Assembly (NCBI GenBank): GCA_910585155.1
Contig: CAJUEC010000049.1
Span: 1-15,255 of the forward strand
DNA length: 15,255 nt
DNA from: an uncultured Oscillospiraceae bacterium
Lineage (GTDB): Bacteria; Bacillota; Clostridia; Oscillospirales; Oscillospiraceae
Direction: 5' to 3'
Under the pieces are notes generated by a model. It was not told where the DNA came from. It did no database searches and worked only from the letters and a program-made list of their open reading frames with translations. Made by a program: the position numbers and the translations under genes. Shown one piece after another: positions 6,193 through 11,703 of the stretch. Positions within the stretch are counted from its first letter, which is position 1, and every line of letters starts with the position of its first letter.

Positions 6193-6915
6193 ATGCGGAC
6201 CGACGTGCTGGGCGTGGGCTTTGACAATGTGACCTTGGACGAGGCGGTGGACCGGGCGCTGGCCCTGCTGGAGGAGGACGGCCCCCATCTGGCCGCCACC
6301 CCCAACCCGGAAATCGTCCAGTGCGCGGGCAGGGACCCGGAATTCGCCGGCATCCTGTCCCGGGCCGACCTGGTCCTCCCCGACGGGGTGGGGGTCATCC
6401 ACGCCGCCAACATTCTGGGCCGCCCCCTGCGGGCCCGGGTGCCCGGAATCGACTTCGCCTCCGCCCTGATGGGCCGCATTGCCGGGACGGGCAAGCGGCT
6501 CTATCTGCTGGGGGCCGCCCCCGGGGTGGCGGAGCAGGCCGCGGCAAACCTTCAGGCCGCCTACCCCGGCCTGGTGGTGTGCGGGACCCACGACGGGTAT
6601 TTTAAAGAGGACGGCCCGGTGATCGACGCCATCCGGAAGGCCGGGGCCGACCTGGTGTTCGTCTGCCTGGGCGCCCCCAAGCAGGAGAAGTGGATCGCCG
6701 CCCACGGCGCCGCCACCGGGGCCCGCCTGCTGGTGGGGCTGGGCGGGTCGCTGGACGTGTTCGCGGGCAAGGTGGACCGGGCCCCGGAGGGGTTCCAGCG
6801 GCTGGGGCTGGAGTGGCTGTACCGGCTGATCCGGGAGCCCTCCCGCATTGGCCGCATGGCCAAGCTGCCCCTGTTTCTGGTGTCCGCCGCAGGGGCTCGG
6901 CTTCGAGGCAGCTGA
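6193..6915 (+). CDS. tagA: WecG/TagA/CpsF family glycosyltransferase (GT26)
   Basis: 240 residues. The start at 6193 is chosen over an in-frame ATG at 6121 because AGGGAGG lies 5-6 bases before it, the family begins just ahead of this G-V-x-F-D strand, and the upstream ATG lies before the promoter. TagA/TarA transfers N-acetylmannosamine from UDP-ManNAc to undecaprenyl-diphospho-GlcNAc at the cytoplasmic membrane face, the first committed step of wall teichoic acid or related polymer synthesis. Family marks are visible: T-P-N-P-E (36-40), the catalytic-type Asp64 in L-P-D-G-V-G, the Y-L-L-G strand (104-107), and G-A-P-K-Q-E-K-W (160-167). The C-terminal appendage W-L-Y-R-L-I-R-E-P-S-R (209-219) is the segment involved in membrane association and catalysis. 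No other teichoic acid gene is nearby, so the exact polymer is unknown. Confidence 0.92.
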   Translation: MRTDVLGVGFDNVTLDEAVDRALALLEEDGPHLAATPNPEIVQCAGRDPEFAGILSRADLVLPDGVGVIHAANILGRPLRARVPGIDFASALMGRIAGTGKRLYLLGAAPGVAEQAAANLQAAYPGLVVCGTHDGYFKEDGPVIDAIRKAGADLVFVCLGAPKQEKWIAAHGAATGARLLVGLGGSLDVFAGKVDRAPEGFQRLGLEWLYRLIREPSRIGRMAKLPLFLVSAAGARLRGS

Positions 6916-6963
6916 AAAGCCGCACCGGACGCAGCTTCTCATTTTTCCAAACTAATATGTAAA

Positions 6964-7027
6964 AACCTGCACGCATAACCGAAAATTCCTCCCCATAAAT
7001 GGGGGTTTGAGGCTGTAAATGCAGGTT
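6964..7027. promoter_or_regulatory. A/T-richer spacer with nested inverted repeats ahead of the DJ-1 gene
   Basis: An 8-bp inverted repeat AACCTGCA/TGCAGGTT (6964-6971 with 7020-7027) encloses a smaller hairpin CCCCA-TAAA-TGGGG (6991-6995 with 7000-7004), followed by GTTTG. Base composition is clearly lower in GC than the flanking genes. It could be a weak terminator for tagA, an operator, or a folded leader. A possible promoter for the next gene overlaps it. Confidence 0.45.
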
Positions 7028-7034
7028 CCAAAAT
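7007..7034 (+). promoter_or_regulatory. Possible promoter of the DJ-1 / cyclo-ligase pair
   Basis: -35 TTGAGG (7007-7012) and -10 CAAAAT (7029-7034), four of six matches each, with a 16-bp spacer. The downstream arm of the inverted repeat (7020-7027) would lie between the two boxes. Weak evidence. Confidence 0.3.
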
Positions 7035-7053
7035 AGGAAAGGCAGATGCACTT

Positions 7054-7611
7054 ATGGTCTACATTCTGTTGGGTGCGGGCTTTGAGGAGGCCGAGGCCCT
7101 GGTGACGGCGGACGTGCTCCGTCGAGCCGAGCTCTCCGTGTCCCTGACGGGCATCGGCGGCGAGTATGTCACCGGGTCCCACGATATCACGGTCCGGACG
7201 GACCTTTCGGTGGATCAGGTGTCCCTGACAGAGGGGGATATGGTGGTGCTCCCCGGCGGCATGGGCGGCGTGGCCGCCATGGAGGGGAGCGCTCCCGCTA
7301 TGGAGCTGATCCGCCAGGCGGCGGGAGATCCGGCGGTCTGGCTGGCCGCCATCTGCGCCGCCCCCACCCTGCTGGCCCGGGCGGGGCTGCTCCCCGCAGG
7401 GGTCCGCGCGGTGTGCTATCCCGGCATGGAGGGGGAGCTGGTCCAGGCCGGGGCGGTCCCCGCCATGGACTGTTCCGCCGTCACGGAGGGCAGGCTCATC
7501 ACTGGAAAGGGTCCTGGGGCCGCCTTCGAGTTCGGCCTGACCCTGGTGGAGGCGCTGGCCGGCGCGGACGCTGCCCGGCAGGTCCGCGCCGCACTGCACT
7601 ACGGCTTATGA
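7054..7611 (+). CDS. DJ-1/PfpI family protein (YajL/ThiJ-like)
   Basis: 185 residues, the full family length. Start at 7054; the only Shine-Dalgarno-like stretch (AGGAAAGG) is somewhat far at 11-15 bases, and there is no better in-frame start. The active-site pair is present: Cys101 on the nucleophile elbow A-A-I-C-A-A-P and the conserved Glu14 in G-F-E-E-A-E, matching Cys106 and Glu18 of human DJ-1. The P-G-G motif (67-69) that positions the elbow is also present. Members act as glyoxalase III / methylglyoxal-handling enzymes or redox-sensing chaperones in the cytoplasm; the protein deglycase role is disputed. The stop overlaps the cyclo-ligase start by four bases (ATGA), so the two are co-translated. 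Confidence 0.93.
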   Translation: MVYILLGAGFEEAEALVTADVLRRAELSVSLTGIGGEYVTGSHDITVRTDLSVDQVSLTEGDMVVLPGGMGGVAAMEGSAPAMELIRQAAGDPAVWLAAICAAPTLLARAGLLPAGVRAVCYPGMEGELVQAGAVPAMDCSAVTEGRLITGKGPGAAFEFGLTLVEALAGADAARQVRAALHYGL

Positions 7612-8135
7612 CGGTCAAGGAACGCAAGGCGGAGCTGCGCCGCCACGCCGCCGCCCTGCCCCAAGTGGAGGCCGGTGCGCTGTTTGACCGCTTCCTGGCC
7701 CTCCCCCAGGTGGAGCAGGCGGACACCGTGATGGTGTTTTACGGCACCGGTCGGGAGCCGGACACCCTCCCCCTCATCCGCGCCCTGCTGGAGCGGGGCA
7801 AGCGGGTGGCCCTGCCTGTGGTGCTGCCCCACCGGGGCATGGAGGCCCGGCAGGTGCTGGACCCCGACCAGCTGATCCCAAACCGTTTCGGCATTCCCGA
7901 GCCGGACGGCGCCTGTCCCGCCATCCCCAAGGGGGATATCTCCGTGGCCCTCATCCCCCATCTGATGTGTGACCGGGAGGGGTACCGCCTGGGCTGGGGC
8001 GGCGGATATTATGACCGCTGGCTGGCGGATTTCCCCGGCTTCACCGTATGCGTGTGCCGTCCAGGCCGGCTGGCGGAGCGCATCCCCCGGGAGGACTTCG
8101 ACGTGCCGGTGAAGCTTGTCCTGATTGAGGAATAA
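7608..8135 (+). CDS. 5-formyltetrahydrofolate cyclo-ligase (MTHFS)
   Basis: 175 residues from the ATG at 7608, which overlaps the DJ-1 stop in an ATGA. A longer open frame to 7413 is DJ-1 sequence in another frame and is rejected. The enzyme uses ATP to convert 5-formyl-THF (folinate) to 5,10-methenyl-THF, returning it to the one-carbon pool. Seen: the basic N-terminal helix M-T-V-K-E-R-K-x-x-L-R-R that contributes to phosphate binding, the Y-G-T-G-R-E-P-D-T segment (45-53) near the folate site, and the ATP-binding signature G-Y-R-L-G-W-G-G-G-Y-Y-D-R (125-137). A Trp replaces the usual Tyr or Phe within that signature. Length fits the family. No ribosome binding site of its own is evident, which fits translational coupling. 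Confidence 0.95.
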   Translation: MTVKERKAELRRHAAALPQVEAGALFDRFLALPQVEQADTVMVFYGTGREPDTLPLIRALLERGKRVALPVVLPHRGMEARQVLDPDQLIPNRFGIPEPDGACPAIPKGDISVALIPHLMCDREGYRLGWGGGYYDRWLADFPGFTVCVCRPGRLAERIPREDFDVPVKLVLIEE

Positions 8136-8138
8136 GAG

Positions 8139-8164
8139 GGACGGAGGACAAACGTCCTCCGTCC
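8139..8164. terminator. Possible bidirectional terminator hairpin
   Basis: Perfect 11-bp stem (8139-8149 with 8154-8164, loop AAAC), 3 bases after the cyclo-ligase stop. On the plus strand no T-tract follows; on the minus strand the tail CTCTTATTCC is modestly T-rich. It sits between convergent genes, at the left edge of repeat block 2. Confidence 0.45.
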
Positions 8165-8273
8165 GATGGGTACGTTGCCGGCATGCGCGGCCCTGTGCGC
8201 CTTGGCCGCGCGGCTCAGCGCTTCCGCGCTGTCACGCTCCGATTGGGCGCATGGCTGGGTCGTTTCCGGCTTT

Positions 8274-8525
8274 GCGCTTCGCCTGTTCGCCGCGCGCGGC
8301 TTCCCTCCGTCTCGGGCCGGTCTTCGGGGCCTGCGGCCCCGCTGCCCGCCCCTCGCTTCGGTCCATCCGCGCTGCTCACGACGGCTCAGCAGCAGTTGGC
8401 TTCGCGCTTCGCCTGTTCGCCGCGCGCGGCTTCCCTCCGTCTCGGGCCGGCCTTCGGAGCCTGCGGCCCCGCTGCCCGCCCCTCGCTTCGGTCCATCCGC
8501 GCTGCTCACGACGGCTCAGCAGCAG
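8274..8525. repeat. 122-bp direct repeat in two copies, related to block 1
   Basis: Copy 1 (8274-8395) and copy 2 (8404-8525) are offset by exactly 130 bp and differ at only two positions (8321/8451 and 8328/8458). Each contains the 34-nt module (8280-8313, 8410-8443) and the 25-nt module (8362-8386, 8492-8516) also found once at 5691-5801. Between the modules lies a GGGGCC-TGC-GGCCCC hairpin (8327-8341), which in copy 2 carries one change that leaves a G-U pair on the minus strand. The remaining bases from 8165 to 8273 are GC-rich, with no gene recognised. Confidence 0.85.
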
Positions 8526-8528
8526 AAC

Positions 8529-8729
8529 TTAGCAGCAGCCGTCGTTGCAGCCGCAGTTGCAGTTGTTGTTGCCGCAGCCACAGCCGCCGTTGTTGCCGCC
8601 ACAGCAGCAGCAGCAGCAATTGTTGCTGCCGCCCCAGCTGTTCCCGCCGCCACAGCAGCACAGCAGGAGAATCAGGATAATGATCCACCAGCAGCCCCCG
8701 CCGAAACCACCATTGTTACCACAACACAT
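8529..8729 (-). CDS. Cys/Gly/Asn-rich small protein with a short membrane segment
   Basis: 66 residues: 19 Cys, 19 Gly and 12 Asn. The ATG at 8729 is preceded by GAGGTG 8-9 bases upstream. The order is Met-Cys-Cys, a Gly/Asn stretch, Cys13, a hydrophobic segment W-W-I-I-I-L-I-L-L-L (14-23) and Cys-Cys-Cys. A Gly/Ser/Asn linker, a run of six Cys (38-43) and a tail alternating Cys with Gly and Asn follow, ending Cys-Cys. I do not recognise a named family. The plan (hydrophobic stretch next to a Gly/Cys-rich low-complexity tail) resembles small sporulation or spore-coat proteins of Firmicutes, and so many thiols would suit metal binding or disulfide cross-linking. Both are inference. It lies between repeats on both sides: its stop is 3 bases from the 122-bp repeat, and the 68-bp tandem units lie in its leader. 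Plus-strand frames through this stretch are Ala/Gln low-complexity shadows. Confidence 0.72.
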   Translation of the reverse strand: MCCGNNGGFGGGCWWIIILILLLCCCGGGNSWGGSNNCCCCCCGGNNGGCGCGNNNCNCGCNDGCC

Positions 8730-8754
8730 GATTTTGTCACCTCACATTTGATGT

Positions 8755-8949
8755 CCCGGTCACAGAGACCGGCCCCGACGCCGCCCCCGGCGGCACCGGG
8801 GGCGACCCCCGTTCACCTGCTTCCCGGTCACAGAGACCGGCCCCGACGCCGCCCCTGGCGGCGCCGGGGGCGACCCCCGTTCACCTGCTTCCCGGTCACG
8901 GAGACCGGCCCGGACGCCGTCTTCGGCGGCGCCGGGGCCGTGCCCCGTT
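8755..8949. repeat. Three tandem 68-bp units, each with three potential hairpins
   Basis: Unit 1 (8755-8822) and unit 2 (8823-8890) differ at two positions; unit 3 (from 8891 to about 8949) is about 84% identical and ends early. Each unit can form CCGGTC/GACCGG, GCCGCC/GGCGGC and CGGGGG/CCCCCG type hairpins. In unit 3 the last becomes GGGGC/GCCCC with both arms changed. The unit is not a multiple of three and is not open on the minus strand, so it is not coding. It would lie in the 5' leader of the Cys-rich gene if that gene is transcribed from beyond 8949. The span 8950-8995 shows nothing else. Confidence 0.85.
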
Positions 8950-9019
8950 TTGATCCCCGGCCGGCTTTCTTCCCCGTTTCTGCGTCATACTATGTGGGGA
9001 CCTAAAAATTGGTTCCCCT

Positions 9020-9152
9020 CCTAGGCGCCGTTTGAAAAATGGCAATGTGCCCAGCGGCGAGGGATCTTTCCGTCAGGCAAGTCAAATCAACGCCGTACGC
9101 CGGAAAAGGCCCGTCGCTTGGGTATGTTGACATTTTTCAAACAAGCCCTAGG
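9020..9152. repeat. 133-bp palindromic element upstream of mltG
   Basis: It is bounded by CCTAGG at both ends (9020-9025, 9147-9152). The arms contain a perfect 12-nt inverted repeat (9030-9041 with 9131-9142) and continue inward with scattered mismatches for about 20 more bases. The middle includes a stretch (9057-9081) that also occurs at 15186-15210. A small GGGGACC/GGTTCCCC hairpin (8996-9002 with 9011-9018) abuts the left end. It looks like a mobile or recurrent intergenic element with no coding capacity. Confidence 0.75.
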
Positions 9153-9155
9153 CAT
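9127..9155 (+). promoter_or_regulatory. Possible mltG promoter inside the palindromic element
   Basis: A perfect -35 TTGACA (9127-9132) lies in the right arm of the element. The -10 position (9150-9155, AGGCAT) is poor, so the promoter would need an activator or another sigma factor, or may not be real. No better promoter was seen before the mltG ribosome binding site. Confidence 0.3.
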
Positions 9156-9182
9156 AGCCCGACATTTAAAGGAGTGAATCTT

Positions 9183-10328
9183 ATGGCAGACGACCGCCGC
9201 CCCGCCGGGCGCAGCCAGTCTCAGCCCCAGCGCGACCCTTCCCGTTCCCAGCCCCGGAAAAAGCCCCGCCGGCGCAGCGCCGCCGCCCGGGCGGCGGGCG
9301 CGCTTTTGTACGTCCTGCTGGTCATCGGCGCCTCCGGCGTGCTGGCCACTCTGGGCTGGGTCTGGGCCTGCGACCTGCTTGGCCTCAACAAGGAGTATGT
9401 CTCCACCGAGATCGTCATCAACGACGACACCGACTTCAACACCCTGGTGGATACCCTGGAGGCGGAGGGCCTCATTGAGTACAAGTTCCTCTTCAAGCTC
9501 TATGCCTGGTTCTCCCACGCCCAGGACAAGATCTCCCCGGGCACCTACGAGCTGGACACCGAGATGGACTACCACGCCCTGGTGTCCAGCATGGGCTCCT
9601 CCTCCGCCGCCCGGAAGGTGACGGACATCACCATCCCGGAGGGCCTCACCATCGATGAGGTCTTTGAGCTGCTGGACAAGCGGGGCGTGACCTCGGTGGA
9701 CAAGCTCCAGGACATGGCCGCCAACTGGGACTACGCCTTCGACTGGCTCCAGGGCATCCCCCTGGGGGATTACCACCGGCTGGAGGGCTACCTGTTCCCC
9801 GACACCTACAAGTTCGAGCTGGGCGAGAACCCCAAGTATGTCATCAACAAGATGCTGGTGAACTTCGACGCCAAAATGGACCAGTATATGGCCCAGCTCT
9901 TCGGGGAGGAGGCGCCCTACTCCCTCCATGACATCGTCACCATCGCCTCCATGATCGAAAAGGAGACCGACAGCACCGACTATGAGGTCATCTCCTCCGT
10001 CATCTACAACCGCCTGGAAAATCCCTCCGCCGAGACGGTGGGCTACCTCCAGGTGGACGCCACCCTGGTGTACCTCAACGGCGGCAAGGTGCCCACCTTG
10101 GCGGACCGAACCATCGACTCCCCCTATAACACCTATCTGTACCAGGGCCTGCCCGCCGGCCCCATCTCCAACCCGGGCATGCGCTCCCTGCTGGCCGCCA
10201 TGAATCCCGACGACACCAACTTCTTTTTCTACGTCCTCAACCCCGAGACCAAGCGCCACGAGTTCTCCCGCACCTACGCCGAGCACGAGGCGCTGGTCAA
10301 CCGCTACAACAACGCCAATGGCGGCTAA
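9183..10328 (+). CDS. mltG: Endolytic murein transglycosylase MltG (YceG-like)
   Basis: 381 residues. The start ATG at 9183 has AAAGGAG 8 bases upstream; an in-frame ATG at 9039 lies inside the palindromic element and is rejected. A basic Arg/Gln/Ser-rich cytoplasmic tail (1-36) leads to one membrane helix (about 37-62) and the extracytoplasmic YceG domain. The catalytic glutamate is Glu259 in I-A-S-M-I-E-K-E-T, matching Glu218 of the E. coli enzyme. Other conserved parts are I-P-E-G-L-T (151-156), L-E-G-Y-L-F-P-D-T-Y (200-209) and the Q-V-D-A-T-L-V-Y segment. MltG cleaves nascent glycan strands at the membrane and limits their length. It overlaps the U32 gene by 11 bp; in Bacillus subtilis the same two families lie in the yrrL-yrrO cluster. 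Confidence 0.96.
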   Translation: MADDRRPAGRSQSQPQRDPSRSQPRKKPRRRSAAARAAGALLYVLLVIGASGVLATLGWVWACDLLGLNKEYVSTEIVINDDTDFNTLVDTLEAEGLIEYKFLFKLYAWFSHAQDKISPGTYELDTEMDYHALVSSMGSSSAARKVTDITIPEGLTIDEVFELLDKRGVTSVDKLQDMAANWDYAFDWLQGIPLGDYHRLEGYLFPDTYKFELGENPKYVINKMLVNFDAKMDQYMAQLFGEEAPYSLHDIVTIASMIEKETDSTDYEVISSVIYNRLENPSAETVGYLQVDATLVYLNGGKVPTLADRTIDSPYNTYLYQGLPAGPISNPGMRSLLAAMNPDDTNFFFYVLNPETKRHEFSRTYAEHEALVNRYNNANGG

Positions 10329-11532
10329 GCCGGAGCTGCTCTCCCCCGCCGGGGACCGGGAGCGGCTGGACATGGCCCTCAGCTACGGCGCGGACGCGGT
10401 GTACCTGGCGGGCAGCGCCTACGGAATGCGGGCCTTCGCGGGGAACTTTGACCGGGCGGGGCTGGCGGACGCCGTGCAAACCGCCCACGCCCGCGGGGTT
10501 CGGGTCCACGTCACCTGCAACACCCTGGCCCGGAACGGCGAGATCTCCCAGCTCCCCGAATACCTGGAGTACCTGGATTCCATCGGCGTGGACGCGGTGA
10601 TCGCCGCGGGCCCCGACGTGCTGGACCTGTGTCGGCGCCACGCCCCCCATGTCCAGATCCACATGTCCACCCAGACGGGCATCACCAACTACGAGATGGC
10701 CCGGGTGTGGCACGAGCTGGGGGCCAGCCGGGTCATTTTGGCCCGGGAGCTGTCCCTGGACGAGGTGGGGGAGCTGAAGGCCAGGGCTCCCAGGGGGCTG
10801 GAGGTGGAGTGCTTTGTCCACGGGGCCATGTGCGTATCCTGGTCGGGCCGGTGCCTGCTCAGCAACTATATGACCGGGCGGGACGCCTCCCGGGGCGCCT
10901 GCGCCCAGCCCTGCCGCTATCAGTACGCCCTGATGGAGGAAAAGCGCCCGGGGGAGTACTTCCCGGTGTTTGAGGAGCACGGCGAGACGTTCATTTTAAA
11001 CAGCCGGGACATGTGCATGATCGACCACATCCCGGAGCTGATCCGGGCCGGGGTGGACTCGCTGAAAATCGAGGGCCGGGCCAAGAGCGCCTACTACGCC
11101 GCCATGACCACCGCCGCCTACCGCCACGCCGTGGACGCGGCGGCGGCGGGCGGGCCCCTGGACCCAGTCTGGCGCGCCGAGGTGGACAAGGTGAGCCACC
11201 GGCACTACTCCACCGGCTTCTGGTTCGGCCAGCCGGGGCAGTACACCGACTCCGCCCGGTACGTCCGGGACTGGCAGGTGCTGGCGGTGGTCCAGGCCTG
11301 CGACGCCCTGGGCAACGCCACCCTGTCCCTGCGCAACAAGTTTTCCGCCGGGGACGAGCTCGAGGTGGTGGGCCCGGATGTGGCCGCCTTTGCCATGACC
11401 GCGCCCATGATGCGGGACGGGGACGGCCTGGAGCTGGCCCAGCCCCGGCACCCGCAGATGGAGTTCCATATGAGGCTTCCCCGGCAGGTCCCCCCACTGT
11501 CCATTGTGCGGGCCTGCAGACCAAGCTCATAA
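10318..11532 (+). CDS. U32 family protein, TrhP/YegQ-type tRNA hydroxylation
   Basis: 404 residues. The ATG at 10318 lies inside the end of mltG, so translation is coupled; the family motif E-L-L-S-P-A-G follows at once. The U32 signature is complete: E-C-F-V-H-G-A-M-C-V-S-W-S-G-R-C (164-179), and the four cysteines Cys172, Cys179, Cys195 and Cys199 are positioned for an iron-sulfur cluster. Long annotated as collagenase-like peptidases, members such as E. coli TrhP and Bacillus YrrN/YrrO are needed for prephenate-dependent 5-hydroxyuridine at tRNA position 34. The C-terminus (P-P-L-S-I-V-R) resembles the natural end of the short family form. The Bacillus neighbours yrrM (tRNA methyltransferase TrmR) and yrrN are absent between mltG and this gene. 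Which U32 subgroup it belongs to cannot be settled here. Confidence 0.93.
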   Translation: MAAKPELLSPAGDRERLDMALSYGADAVYLAGSAYGMRAFAGNFDRAGLADAVQTAHARGVRVHVTCNTLARNGEISQLPEYLEYLDSIGVDAVIAAGPDVLDLCRRHAPHVQIHMSTQTGITNYEMARVWHELGASRVILARELSLDEVGELKARAPRGLEVECFVHGAMCVSWSGRCLLSNYMTGRDASRGACAQPCRYQYALMEEKRPGEYFPVFEEHGETFILNSRDMCMIDHIPELIRAGVDSLKIEGRAKSAYYAAMTTAAYRHAVDAAAAGGPLDPVWRAEVDKVSHRHYSTGFWFGQPGQYTDSARYVRDWQVLAVVQACDALGNATLSLRNKFSAGDELEVVGPDVAAFAMTAPMMRDGDGLELAQPRHPQMEFHMRLPRQVPPLSIVRACRPSS

Positions 11533-11539
11533 AAGCGTT

Positions 11540-11561
11540 TGCCTGGACTTTCGTCCAGGCA
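11540..11561 (+). other. Hairpin after the U32 gene, no U-tract
   Basis: Perfect 9-bp stem (11540-11548 with 11553-11561, loop TTTC), 7 bases after the stop. Only GATTG follows, so it is not a canonical intrinsic terminator. It separates the mltG operon from the CDF gene. Confidence 0.5.
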
Positions 11562-11563
11562 GA

Positions 11564-11591
11564 TTGCTATCCGGCCCAGGTTGGGCATACT
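11564..11591 (+). promoter_or_regulatory. Possible promoter of the CDF transporter gene
   Basis: -35 TTGCTA (11564-11569) and -10 CATACT (11586-11591), four of six matches each, with a 16-bp spacer. It lies just after the hairpin that ends the previous operon. The leader would be about 105 nt, with no recognised riboswitch. Confidence 0.4.
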
Positions 11592-11703
11592 ATGAAAGCA
11601 GCCTCTGGAGAAAGGGCGCGTCATCCAGGGGTACATAGAGGACAATGCCCCTTCTCATCCCATGAGAAAGGCCACCGCCGGAGGCGAAAGGAGGAGCTCT
11701 GCC

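Noticed and set aside
6602..7051. Minus-strand small gene with a GGGGAGG-like site before an ATG near 6975
   Set aside because: After a few residues it becomes a Pro/Gly/Arg shadow of the TagA gene on the other strand; the purine stretch is part of the CCCC/GGGG hairpin.
8755..8949. CRISPR array
   Set aside because: Units are contiguous 68-bp tandem copies without unique spacers, and no cas genes are present.
8166..9005. Plus-strand open frame of 279 codons across the repeats and the Cys-rich gene
   Set aside because: Ala/Pro/Arg low complexity through tandem repeats, no ribosome binding site, and antisense to a frame with a good start signal.
9039..9182. Upstream in-frame start for mltG at 9039
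   Set aside because: It lies inside the palindromic element, encodes residues unlike the family and has no ribosome binding site, whereas 9183 has AAAGGAG at the right distance.
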